Positions 36,201 to 43,622 of a stretch of DNA of 64,000 bases are shown here, piece by piece. The position numbers and the translations under genes are program-made. Within the stretch, counting starts at the first letter, position 1. Each line of letters starts with the position of its first letter. Location: contig NZ_VWXI01000006.1 of NCBI RefSeq assembly GCF_011752525.1, positions 62,001-126,000 of the forward strand, read 5' to 3'. The notes under the pieces were generated by a model. The model was not told the origin of the DNA, did not search any database, and saw only the letters and a list, made by a program, of their open reading frames with translations. The DNA is from Pantoea sp. Cy-639 (GTDB lineage: Bacteria > Pseudomonadota > Gammaproteobacteria > Pseudomonadales > Pseudomonadaceae).

Positions 36201-36712
36201 GCGCGCCTCCGGCGTTCGGCGGGCGCCACGCGGACATGGCCGGACTCCAGGTCGACATCGGTCTGCAACAGCAGCGGCAGCGCCGCAGGCTGGGCCCAGA
36301 GGTCGCCCTCGATCTCGAAGCTCAGGGCGTTGGCATTCATTTCCCCGGAAGCGGCCAGGGCCCGGACCTTGAGGGTGTGCGCCAGGATGCGCGGTTCGTA
36401 GGTGGCGATGGCCTGGTGGATGATGCGCTCCAGCGCCGGCAGGTCGATGTTCGAGGCGCTGTTGCCGGCCAGCGCCGGTAGCCCGTAGTTGATCACCGAG
36501 GTGCCGGCCGGGGTGTTCAGGGTGGCAGTGCTGTCCAGCAGGGCGGTGGTGTTGAGCAGCCAGGCCAGGTCGCGCAGGACCGACGCCTTGAGCTGCTGCA
36601 GGCTGAGTACGCGTTTGTCGGCGGTCTCCTGCAGGTTGCCGGGCTCGTCGTCGACCAGGCGGTCCAGCAGCGACGGCTGCAGGCGGTCGCGGGTGGCGAT
36701 CTCGGCTACCAC
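36197..36712 (-). CDS. tssE: T6SS baseplate protein TssE (gp25-like)
   Basis: From GTG 36712 the protein has 171 residues and overlaps the stop of the preceding lipoprotein gene by 7 bp; longer versions would lie inside that gene. The sequence [15 protein letters not shown] opens the gp25 family, followed by [20 protein letters not shown] and [11 protein letters not shown]. The C-terminal part ([16 protein letters not shown]) is the usual end of the domain. TssE connects baseplate and sheath. The start is poorly supported because no strong ribosome binding site is seen. Confidence 0.88.
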   Translation of the reverse strand: MVAEIATRDRLQPSLLDRLVDDEPGNLQETADKRVLSLQQLKASVLRDLAWLLNTTALLDSTATLNTPAGTSVINYGLPALAGNSASNIDLPALERIIHQAIATYEPRILAHTLKVRALAASGEMNANALSFEIEGDLWAQPAALPLLLQTDVDLESGHVRVAPAERRRRA

Positions 36713-37116
36713 TGGAACATCCCCGTGAACATCTTCTGGTCTTCGAAGCCGGTGTCGCAGGACGCGCCCGGGGCCGGCGTGGACGCTTCCAGGCCAGTCC
36801 GGGCCAAGCGTACGGCCTGGGAGGTCTTCAGGCATTCACCCTTGAGCGTGGGGTGCGGCTGGACATGGGTCACCAGCACGATCGGCATGCCATCGAACTG
36901 CTCTACCCGCGCCTTGCCGGCGCGGTCCGGACTCAGGCTGCACGGCCATGGCATGTCCAGTGCCAGGCTCTGCCCGTCGCGGCTGAGCACGCACTGGCCA
37001 GCCCGCTCGGCGAGGGTGGCGGTCTGGTCGCCGAGACGGACTTCGGTCAGCAGTTCGGCATCGGCACAGGCGCTGAGCGCCAGCAACAGGGCGCCACCCA
37101 GGGCCATGCGTTTCAT
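36706..37116 (-). CDS. Predicted immunity lipoprotein for the Tae4 amidase
   Basis: A 136-residue exported protein. The N-terminus [20 protein letters not shown] is a signal peptide with lipobox LSAC (lipidated C17). The rest has four further cysteines and ends TGMFQW. It directly follows the amidase gene with a 4-bp ATGA overlap, and a peptidoglycan amidase needs a periplasmic inhibitor, so immunity is the best inference. It does not look like the small helical Tai4 fold known from other Tae4 pairs, so it may be a different immunity family. It also overlaps tssE. Confidence 0.7.
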   Translation of the reverse strand: MKRMALGGALLLALSACADAELLTEVRLGDQTATLAERAGQCVLSRDGQSLALDMPWPCSLSPDRAGKARVEQFDGMPIVLVTHVQPHPTLKGECLKTSQAVRLARTGLEASTPAPGASCDTGFEDQKMFTGMFQW

Positions 37117-37547
37117 GTCAGCTCCCAGAACCAGACCTGCCTGGACTGGTAGTTATGGTCGGAGTAGCCCTTGGTCAGGCCGCGGTTCCACAGGTCGATA
37201 TGGTCGCCCGTGCGGTTTTCCTGGCTTTGTCCGGCGCGGGCGAAGCAGTCCTTGTAGAAGATGATCCCGGTCTTGTCCTTGAGCTTCTCGCGCTCCTGGG
37301 CACTGCCGCCGATTCGCAGCGGGCGGCCCATCTTGCGCTCCAGCCAGTTGGCCAGGGATTCTGCGCCACGGGCATGACCGTGGGCGCACTTGGGTTCGGT
37401 GTAGGTCGAGGTATTGACCCTGATGCTCATTTCGCCGTTGAGCGCGATGCTCATGCGAATGGCGCACTGGTTGTCCCACGGGCCATCGCAAGGCGAGGAC
37501 ACCTTTGGATAGGCATTCCACAGATTGATGAAAGAAGGCTTGGCCAT
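37113..37547 (-). CDS. Tae4-family T6SS peptidoglycan amidase effector
   Basis: A 144-residue protein from ATG 37547 (a GTG at 37556 would add three residues). The segments DNQCAIRMSIALNGEM and GDHIDLWNRG carry the Tae4 catalytic pair, here C28 and H116. Tae4 enzymes are NlpC/P60-like and cut the D-Glu to mDAP bond of peptidoglycan peptides. There is no signal peptide, as expected for a protein delivered by the T6SS. It is encoded directly after hcp, so transport inside the Hcp tube is likely. In P. aeruginosa H1-T6SS this position holds tagJ instead. Confidence 0.88.
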   Translation of the reverse strand: MAKPSFINLWNAYPKVSSPCDGPWDNQCAIRMSIALNGEMSIRVNTSTYTEPKCAHGHARGAESLANWLERKMGRPLRIGGSAQEREKLKDKTGIIFYKDCFARAGQSQENRTGDHIDLWNRGLTKGYSDHNYQSRQVWFWELT

Positions 37548-37581
37548 GGTGTTCACCGTGGGCGGGCGACAGGTGGGCAGG

Positions 37582-37607
37582 GCGCCCGCGCGTTGTGGCG
37601 CGGGCGC
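37582..37607 (-). other. GC hairpin directly after hcp
   Basis: GCGCCCGCGC (37582-37591) pairs with GCGCGGGCGC (37598-37607) around a 6-nt loop, 7 bp after the hcp stop. There is no U tract, so it is more likely an attenuating or RNA-stabilising structure than a full terminator. Confidence 0.5.
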
Positions 37608-37613
37608 GGACGG

Positions 37614-38102
37614 TCACATCTTGACGTTGGAGCGAATGTTCCAGCCGTACTTGATCGGGCCGCCTTCCTTGGTGCCATCGGCTTTCTGCGGTTGGTAGTC
37701 GACGGTGACCTTGGCGAAGTTCAGGGTCACGTTCTCGGTCAGGCGGTCGTCGCTGCCCGAGCCACCGGTGCTCAGCGAGCTGACGATCACCTCTTCGAGG
37801 TTGATGATCAGGTACTCGACCTGGCTCTCGCCGCCTGCCTTGCGCACGGTCAGCTTGACCTTGTCGATATGCTTGCCGCTGGAGCAATGGGCCATCAGGT
37901 TGGGGGTGGACTTGTCGATGTACTTGGTGATCGACAGGTCCTGGATGTTGACCTTGCCCGAGCCACCGCCGCTGCCCATGTGCATGTTGCCGGACTGGGC
38001 CATGCCCCAGCTCCAGTTGAGCACGTCGATTTCGTCCTTGTGGGCCTTGTCCTGGGACTCGCCCTTGATGTCGCCGATCTTGATGAAAATATCTACAGCC
38101 AT
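37614..38102 (-). CDS. hcp: T6SS tube protein Hcp (TssD), Hcp1-like
   Basis: A 162-residue Hcp, the same length as P. aeruginosa Hcp1 and very close to it. Blocks include MAVDIFIKIGDIKGESQDKA, IDVLNWSWGMAQSGNMHMG and DYQPQKADGTKEGGPIKYGW. It builds the inner tube and acts as chaperone for small effectors that fit in its lumen. It is flanked by a REP element upstream and a GC hairpin downstream, which could isolate a stable, abundant hcp mRNA. Its close match to Hcp1 is the strongest sequence evidence for an H1-type system. Confidence 0.97.
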   Translation of the reverse strand: MAVDIFIKIGDIKGESQDKAHKDEIDVLNWSWGMAQSGNMHMGSGGGSGKVNIQDLSITKYIDKSTPNLMAHCSSGKHIDKVKLTVRKAGGESQVEYLIINLEEVIVSSLSTGGSGSDDRLTENVTLNFAKVTVDYQPQKADGTKEGGPIKYGWNIRSNVKM

Positions 38103-38145
38103 GATGTCCTCTGGATTTCGCGTCGGTTAACGGTTCAGATGGCGA

Positions 38146-38192
38146 ATCGCGGGCAAGCCCGCCCCCACCGTGGGAGCGGGCTTGCCCGCGAT
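38146..38192. repeat. REP palindrome between tssC and hcp
   Basis: A 17-bp perfect outer stem (38146-38162 with 38176-38192, arm GCGGGCTTGCCCGCGAT) and an inner CCCA/TGGG stem. This is the common P. putida REP type. It lies 2 bp after the tssC stop and 43 bp before the hcp start, inside the operon. Confidence 0.85.
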
Positions 38193-38194
38193 GA

Positions 38195-39688
38195 TCAGGC
38201 CCCTTTGGCCGAAGGCAGCTTCGATACCAGGCGTAGCGACACGGTCAGCCCTTCGAGCTGGTAGTGCGGGCGCAGGTAGAAGCGCGAGTTGTAATAGCCT
38301 GGGTTGCCTTCGACGTCCTCGACCACCACCTCGGCGGCCGCCAGCGGGTGCTGAGCCTTGGTGGTCTCGGTGGAGTGCGCCGGATCGCCGTCGACATAGT
38401 TGAGGATCCAGTCCTGCAACCAGCGCTGCATCTCGTCCTTTTCCTTGAACGAGCCGATCTTGTCGCGAACGATGCACTTCAGGTAGTGGGCGAATCGGCA
38501 GGTGGCGAACAGGTAGGGCAGGCGTGCAGCCAGGTTGGCGTTGGCCGTGGCGTCCGGGTCGTCGTATTCGGCGGGTTTCTGCAGCGACTGCGCACCGATG
38601 AACGCGGCGAAGTCGGTGTTCTTCTTGTGCAGCAGGGGCATGAAGCCATTCTTCGCCAGCTCGGCCTCGCGGCGGTCGGAAATGGCGATTTCGGTCGGGC
38701 ACTTCATGTCCACGCCACCGTCGTCGGTGGGGAAGGTGTGCGCCGGCAGGCCTTGCACTTCACCGCCCGATTCCACGCCGCGGATGCGCGAGCACCAGCC
38801 GTAGTACTTGAACGAGCGGTTGATGTTCACCGCCATGGCATAGGCGGCGTTGGCCCAGGTGTACTTGCTGCTGTCGGCGCCGTCGGTGTCTTCCTCGAAG
38901 GCGAAGGCCTCGACCGGGTCGGTCTTGGCGCCGTATGGCAGGCGCGCCAGGAAGCGCGGCATGGTCAGGCCGATGTAGCGCGAGTCTTCCGATTCGCGCA
39001 GCGAGCGCCAGCCGGCGTATTCCGGGGTGGTGAAGATCTTGCTGAGGTCACGCGGATTGCTCAGTTCCTGCCACGAGCCCATGCCCATCACCGTCGGCGA
39101 GGCCGCGGCGATGAAGGGGGCATGCATCGAGGCGCAGACCTTCGACAGCTCGCCGAGCAGTTCGACGTCGGGGGGCGACTGGTCGAAGTAGTAGTCACCG
39201 ACCAGGCAGCCATAGGGCTCGCCACCGAACTGCCCGTATTCCTCTTCGTAGAGCTTCTTGAACACCGGGCTCTGGTCCCAGGCGGTGCCCTTGAATTTCT
39301 TCAGGGTCTTGTGCAGGTCGGTCTTGGAGATGTTGAGCACGCGGATCTTCAGCTGCTCGTCGCTCTCGGTGTTGTTGACCAGGTAGTGCAAGCCGCGCCA
39401 GGCGCTTTCCAGCTGCTGGAAGTCGTCGTGGTGGATGATCTGGTTGACCTGAGCGGTGAGCTTGGCGTCGATGGCCGCGATGATCTGCTCGATCGAACCG
39501 ATGGCATCGTTCGAGACCAGGGCGGTCTGCGCCAGGGCCTGTTCGGCGAGGGTCCGCACGGCGCTCTCGACGGCTTCCTTGGCCCGTTCGGTCTTGGGCT
39601 TGAACTCCTGCAGCAGGAGACTGGCGAACTCGCTGGGGTCCTGGGTGGCCGTCGCCTGGGCCTGGGTGTCGCGCAATGGGTCGTTCAT
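38195..39688 (-). CDS. tssC: T6SS sheath large subunit TssC (VipB)
   Basis: A 497-residue sheath subunit starting MNDPLRDTQAQATATQDPSE, with GAGGAG upstream. Typical segments are ESAWRGLHYLVNNTESDEQL, FGGEPYGCLVGDYYFDQSPP and SLRESEDSRYIGLTMPRFLA. It also has RLPYGAKTDPVEAFAFEEDT and a C-terminal YQLEGLTVSLRLVSKLP. With TssB it forms the contractile sheath that drives the Hcp tube. Only 11 bp separate it from tssB. Confidence 0.97.
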   Translation of the reverse strand: MNDPLRDTQAQATATQDPSEFASLLLQEFKPKTERAKEAVESAVRTLAEQALAQTALVSNDAIGSIEQIIAAIDAKLTAQVNQIIHHDDFQQLESAWRGLHYLVNNTESDEQLKIRVLNISKTDLHKTLKKFKGTAWDQSPVFKKLYEEEYGQFGGEPYGCLVGDYYFDQSPPDVELLGELSKVCASMHAPFIAAASPTVMGMGSWQELSNPRDLSKIFTTPEYAGWRSLRESEDSRYIGLTMPRFLARLPYGAKTDPVEAFAFEEDTDGADSSKYTWANAAYAMAVNINRSFKYYGWCSRIRGVESGGEVQGLPAHTFPTDDGGVDMKCPTEIAISDRREAELAKNGFMPLLHKKNTDFAAFIGAQSLQKPAEYDDPDATANANLAARLPYLFATCRFAHYLKCIVRDKIGSFKEKDEMQRWLQDWILNYVDGDPAHSTETTKAQHPLAAAEVVVEDVEGNPGYYNSRFYLRPHYQLEGLTVSLRLVSKLPSAKGA

Positions 39689-39699
39689 GGGCTGTCTCC

Positions 39700-40215
39700 T
39701 CAGGCGCTCGGCTCGGTGTCGGCAGGTTTCGGCGCGCTGGCCAGGGCTTGCAGCAGGGCCGGGTCCTTGATGGCCTTGAGGATGATGTCCTCAGCGCCGG
39801 TCTTGCCGTCCATGTAGGTCAGCAGGTTGGCCAACTGGGTACGTGCCTCGAGCAACTGGTTCAGTGCGTCGACCTTGCGCGCCACGGCGGCGGGGCTGAA
39901 GTCGTCCATGCTCTCGAAGGTGATGTCCAGGCTCAGGTTGCCTTCGCCGGTCAGTTCGTTGGGCACGTTGAACGCTACGCGGGGCTGCATGGCTTTCAGG
40001 CGCGAGTCGAAGTTGTCGACGTCGATCTCCAGGAACTTGCGCTCGGCCACTGCCGGCAGCGGCTCGGCTGGCTTGCCGGCGAGGTCGGAGAGCACGCCCA
40101 TGACGAAGGGCAGCTGGACCTTCTTCTCGGCGCCGTACAGTTCGACGTCGTACTCGATCTGGACCCGCGGTGCGCGGTTGCGCGCGATGAATTTCTGGGA
40201 GCTGTCTTTCGCCAC
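39700..40215 (-). CDS. tssB: T6SS sheath small subunit TssB (VipA)
   Basis: A 171-residue sheath subunit with a GTG start and an ideal AGGAGG ribosome binding site. It begins MAKDSSQKFIARNRAPRVQI and contains LPFVMGVLSDLAGKPAEPLP and SMDDFSPAAVARKVDALNQL, all characteristic of TssB. The C-terminal helix interlocks with TssC. It is the second gene of the minus-strand operon. Confidence 0.97.
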   Translation of the reverse strand: MAKDSSQKFIARNRAPRVQIEYDVELYGAEKKVQLPFVMGVLSDLAGKPAEPLPAVAERKFLEIDVDNFDSRLKAMQPRVAFNVPNELTGEGNLSLDITFESMDDFSPAAVARKVDALNQLLEARTQLANLLTYMDGKTGAEDIILKAIKDPALLQALASAPKPADTEPSA

Positions 40216-40287
40216 GTTGTTCCTCCTGGTCGCCGGTGTGGCGGCGCTGTTCGTTGCGGGCGTCGGTGTTTATGCGTTCCGGGCGGC

Positions 40288-41313
40288 TCAGTCGCCTTCA
40301 GGTCCGCGCAGGTTCTCGAATTGCGACAAACCATCGGGGATCAGGTCGCGGACGATGGTCGCGAAGTCGGCGTCGACCAGGTTCTTCGCCCGGCGCAGCA
40401 GCACCGGCAGCGGGCTGGAGGGCTCGTGACGGGCGTAGTACTGGAGCAGGCGTTCGAGGCTCTGCAGGACATCCTCGCGGCTGTTCACCTCGCCGGAGCG
40501 TGGCGCCGGGCGTGGCGCTGCGTGTGCTGCGGTGGTCGCGTCGATGTCGCTGCGCGGCTGGGTATCGGCATCCGTTTCGGCGGCAGCGCCTTGCGGGCTG
40601 TAGTCGGCCAGGACCTGCTGGACCTGGCGCAAGGGCTGGCGCAGCGGCGAAAGGTCGACGCCGCTGGCCGAGCCGACCTGCTCGTTGACCTGGCGTTCGA
40701 TGGCGTCCAGCGCCTCTCGGGCCAGTTGCGTGGCTTGACGGCATTGCTCAAGTTGCGCGGGGTCGGCATCGCGCAGGGCGGCGGCCAACTCCTCGGCGCT
40801 CAATTGCTCGCTGGCGAAATGCTGAACCCCGGCGGCATGCAAGGCGGCGCGCAGGGTCACCGGACCGAAGGCGCGCGAGCGCACCAGCACGGCTTCGCGC
40901 AGCAGGGCGATGTTGGCGTCGCAGGTCAGGCCTGCCAGGGCATTGACCCGTACGGTGGGGTCATTGTCGTCGGCGGCGTCCAGTTGCGGATGTAGGTGCA
41001 GCCAATACTCGCCGAGCAGGTCACGGATCAGCTCGAGGCTGGCAGCCAGGCCTGGCAGGCCATGCAGGGCCAGGTTGGCCTGCACCAGGAAATGGGTGAT
41101 GCGCAGGTCTTTGCTGCGTTGCAGCAGTTGCTGGCAAGCCTGTTCGATGTCGCGCCACTGCGGGGGCTCGGCCGGCTGCACGGCATCGCCCATCACGCGC
41201 TCGGGGCGGCCCTGGGCATCACGCTCCAGTTGCAGGAAAGCGGGGTCGTATTCGAGGTCGTCGCCGCATGGATAGTCTGCGGAAACAGCAGCGAGCAACA
41301 GCGGCGCGTTCAC
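40288..41313 (-). CDS. tssA: T6SS protein TssA (ImpA N-domain)
   Basis: A 341-residue TssA, close in length to TssA1 of P. aeruginosa. The GTG start follows a GGGAG site that sits in a hairpin loop at 41321-41334. The N-terminal ImpA domain includes PCGDDLEYDPAFLQLERDAQ and DLRITHFLVQANLALHGLPG. The C-terminal region has LERLLQYYARHEPSSPLPVL followed by LLRRAKNLVDADF. TssA binds the baseplate and guides sheath/tube assembly. It is the first gene of the minus-strand operon. Confidence 0.93.
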   Translation of the reverse strand: MNAPLLLAAVSADYPCGDDLEYDPAFLQLERDAQGRPERVMGDAVQPAEPPQWRDIEQACQQLLQRSKDLRITHFLVQANLALHGLPGLAASLELIRDLLGEYWLHLHPQLDAADDNDPTVRVNALAGLTCDANIALLREAVLVRSRAFGPVTLRAALHAAGVQHFASEQLSAEELAAALRDADPAQLEQCRQATQLAREALDAIERQVNEQVGSASGVDLSPLRQPLRQVQQVLADYSPQGAAAETDADTQPRSDIDATTAAHAAPRPAPRSGEVNSREDVLQSLERLLQYYARHEPSSPLPVLLRRAKNLVDADFATIVRDLIPDGLSQFENLRGPEGD

Positions 41314-41320
41314 CGTGAAT

Positions 41321-41334
41321 CGATCTCCCTATCG
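41321..41334 (-). promoter_or_regulatory. Candidate RsmA/CsrA-binding hairpin in the tssA leader
   Basis: Read on the minus strand, CGAT-AGGGAG-ATCG is a 4-bp stem with the hexaloop AGGGAG, matching the ANGGA(N) loop preferred by RsmA/CsrA proteins. The GGGAG is also the only Shine-Dalgarno candidate of tssA, 11 nt before its GTG. Confidence 0.55.
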
Positions 41335-41432
41335 GCCCTGGCGGGGGCTTTAGTGTTGGCCGGAAGTTACTTTTGTGACCGGCCTCACAAACATGTCAAA
41401 GAATACGGAGTTGATATCGAAGTGATATCACT

Positions 41433-41461
41433 TTGGCACTCTTAAGTTGCGCATTTATGGT
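41433..41461 (+). promoter_or_regulatory. Sigma-70-like promoter towards fha
   Basis: TTGGCA (41433-41438) and TATGGT (41456-41461) are separated by 17 bp. The duplicated TGATATC lies immediately upstream, where an activator would bind. Confidence 0.4.
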
Positions 41462-41695
41462 TTATTTCCAAATTGCTGTCAAGGTAAGCTACGCACCGCG
41501 AGTACAGCCTGTGAACCAGTTGGCAGGCACTTGCTGCCATTGGTCAGGTGCCATCAAATTGCCCTGGCCTTGAGGTTAAATACCATCTTCCAAATGCTTT
41601 GAATTGTCTTGTTTGCCAGTAAATACAAGGCTTTGGCGTGGATTTGAGTTGGCTCTGGCAAGCCATCCAAATGGATTGATTAGTGTTTCATATAT

Positions 41696-41709
41696 ATGCA
41701 GGGAGGCAT
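41696..41709 (+). promoter_or_regulatory. Candidate RsmA/CsrA-binding hairpin in the fha leader
   Basis: ATGC-AGGGAG-GCAT is a 4-bp stem with the same AGGGAG hexaloop as in the tssA leader. The loop is the Shine-Dalgarno sequence of fha, and the right arm abuts the start codon at 41711. Confidence 0.6.
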
Positions 41710-41710
41710 G

Positions 41711-43072
41711 ATGGCACTTTGCCTGACAATTACCAGCTACCACAAGATAACCCCTGGGCAATGTCCGGAAAAGTTGCTGGAAACAGGTGCCATCAGTGTT
41801 GGGCGTGCCGCCGATAATGATTGGGTACTTCCCGATCCAGAGCGTCTTGTATCGTCGAAACATTGTGTGATCCAGTTCAAGGATGGCCGTTATTACTTGA
41901 CCGACAACAGCACGAACGGCGTGGAGTTGGTGCAGGCCGGTATTCGCCTGCGGCGCGGTAACAGCGAGCCGTTGATGGACGGTGAAATCATCCGGATCGG
42001 TGATTACGAGATCCAGGCGCGGATCGATGCCGGGGAAGCCATTGCATTCGCAGGGCAGCCCGAGATGCATAGTTTCGAGGCGCTGATGGCCAACCAGCAG
42101 GCTGCCGCGAGCCCGCCTATCGCCGGTGCGCCGGCGGCCTTCCTGCAAGGCGCTTCGAACCATGACACCTTGCCCGACCTGTTTGATTTCCTTGGTCCGT
42201 CCAGCGTGCCTACGGCCAGCCAGCCAGACCATGTTCCGGCCCAGCAGCATGACTTCCGCCCGCCCGCCCCGGTCGCGCCGCCAGCATCAGCGCCCGCGGC
42301 CCCGGGGCTGATTCCGGCCGACTGGCACTTGTCTGATGATGCGCTGGCGGCATCTCCTGCGCCGTCCGCGCCAGCGCCAGCGGCGCTCGAGCCTGCCGCT
42401 TTCGACGAGCCTGCCGGCAGCCCGCCGCTGGTATCGATGTCCGAACCGACCGCCGCTGGCGCGGCGTCCGCGCCAGCCTCCGGCGATACCTTGCTCCAGG
42501 CCTTCCTGCGTGGTGCCGGTATCGAGCAACTGCGCATCGACGCGGCGGACAGTGCCGCGCAGATGGAGGCCATCGGGCGTAGCTACCGGCTGATGGTCGA
42601 GGGCCTGATCGACGTGCTGCGTGCCCGCAGCAGTCTGAAGGGCGAGTTCCGCATGCAGCAGACCACCATCGCCCCGGTGCAGAACAATCCGCTGAAGTTC
42701 GCCCCCAATGCCGACGAGGCTCTGCTGTTGCTGCTGCGTCATGGCAGCGCGGCGTTCATGGCGCCGGACCAGGCCGTGCATGACAGCTTCGATGACTTGC
42801 GCGCCCATCAGCTGGCGGTGATGGCGGGCGTCGAGGCGGCCATCAAGCACCTGCTGTCACGATTCGACCCGGCGCGTCTGGAACAACGCCTGGCCCCCCC
42901 GGCCGGGCTGGCGAAGCTGTTCGGCGGCACGCGCCAGGCCCACTGCTGGCAGCAGTTCACCGAACTCTACGGGCAGATCTCGCGGGAGGCCGAGGACGAC
43001 TTCCAGGACCTGTTCGGGCGCGAGTTCAGCCGTGCCTACGAAGCCCACGGCAATCGCCAGCAACGACCCTGA
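41711..43072 (+). CDS. fha: T6SS FHA-domain protein (Fha1/TagH)
   Basis: A 453-residue protein starting MALCLTITSYHKITPGQCPE; two more ATG-type codons lie just upstream. The FHA domain covers about residues 1-95, with G31-R32, S49-x-H51 and the DNSTNG loop at 65-70 that reads phosphothreonine. A long Pro/Ala-rich linker follows (about 130-260). The C-terminal TagH domain is about 265-453 (FRMQQTTIAPVQNNPLKFAP). In H1-T6SS Fha1 is phosphorylated by PpkA and licenses assembly; ppkA and pppA are present in the same operon. First gene of the plus-strand operon. Confidence 0.93.
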   Translation: MALCLTITSYHKITPGQCPEKLLETGAISVGRAADNDWVLPDPERLVSSKHCVIQFKDGRYYLTDNSTNGVELVQAGIRLRRGNSEPLMDGEIIRIGDYEIQARIDAGEAIAFAGQPEMHSFEALMANQQAAASPPIAGAPAAFLQGASNHDTLPDLFDFLGPSSVPTASQPDHVPAQQHDFRPPAPVAPPASAPAAPGLIPADWHLSDDALAASPAPSAPAPAALEPAAFDEPAGSPPLVSMSEPTAAGAASAPASGDTLLQAFLRGAGIEQLRIDAADSAAQMEAIGRSYRLMVEGLIDVLRARSSLKGEFRMQQTTIAPVQNNPLKFAPNADEALLLLLRHGSAAFMAPDQAVHDSFDDLRAHQLAVMAGVEAAIKHLLSRFDPARLEQRLAPPAGLAKLFGGTRQAHCWQQFTELYGQISREAEDDFQDLFGREFSRAYEAHGNRQQRP

Positions 43073-43109
43073 GACCCAGGCAGAAAGCCAAGACGGCATG
43101 AGGACGAGG

Positions 43110-43607
43110 ATGAACCCGACAAGACTGATCGCAGCACTGGCCATCGTGCTGCTCAGTGCCTGCAGCAAGGACACGCCGGTGGCGCCTGTCGCCAACGACA
43201 CTGCGCCCATCTCGGCAGCCATCCTGTATTTCAGCGCCGCTGCCGGGCTCAATCCGGGCAGCGACGGCACGCCCGCGCCGGTGCGGGTGCGCCTCTACGA
43301 ACTGAGAAACAGCGCCGCGTTCAGCCGCGCCGACTACTTCGCGCTGGCCGAGCGTGCCCAGGCCACGCTGGCGGCCGACCTGATCGACCAGGACGAAGTG
43401 CTGCTGCGTCCCGGCGAGCAGCTGCGTCTGGAGCGTCCGCTGAACCCGGCCACCCGGCAGATCGGCCTGGTGGTCGGCTACCGCGAGATCGACCAGGCCC
43501 AGTGGCGCAGCGTGCTGCCGGTGCCGCCTGGCGATTATCAGATCAGCCTCGATGTGCGCGCCGTGCGCAGCGCCGTGGCCACCCCACAACCTGAGCCTGC
43601 CCGCTAG
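43110..43607 (+). CDS. tssJ: T6SS outer-membrane lipoprotein TssJ
   Basis: A 165-residue lipoprotein from ATG 43110 (AGGA with 5-nt spacing). The signal peptide MNPTRLIAALAIVLLSAC places the lipidated cysteine at residue 18. The transthyretin-like domain has VRVRLYELRNSAAFSRADYF, EVLLRPGEQLRLERPL and VPPGDYQISLDV, typical of TssJ. It anchors the TssJLM membrane complex to the outer membrane. Confidence 0.93.
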   Translation: MNPTRLIAALAIVLLSACSKDTPVAPVANDTAPISAAILYFSAAAGLNPGSDGTPAPVRVRLYELRNSAAFSRADYFALAERAQATLAADLIDQDEVLLRPGEQLRLERPLNPATRQIGLVVGYREIDQAQWRSVLPVPPGDYQISLDVRAVRSAVATPQPEPAR

Positions 43608-43622
43608 GCAATCGGAGAACCC

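Larger units (their letters stand above)
41314..41710. other. 397-bp divergent control region of the two T6SS operons
   Basis: No gene is supported. The middle is clearly AT-richer than its surroundings. It contains two copies of TGATATC 11 bp apart (41412-41418 and 41423-41429), a sigma-70-like promoter at 41433-41461 reading towards fha, and at each edge a short hairpin with the same AGGGAG loop over the ribosome binding site (41321-41334 and 41696-41709). The fha leader would then be over 200 nt long. Confidence 0.6.

Noticed and set aside
41434..41450. Sigma-54-like promoter TGGCAC...TTGC upstream of fha
   Set aside because: The distance between the GG and GC elements is two bases too long (12 instead of 10 nt between them), which sigma-54 does not tolerate; a sigma-70 reading of the same region fits better.
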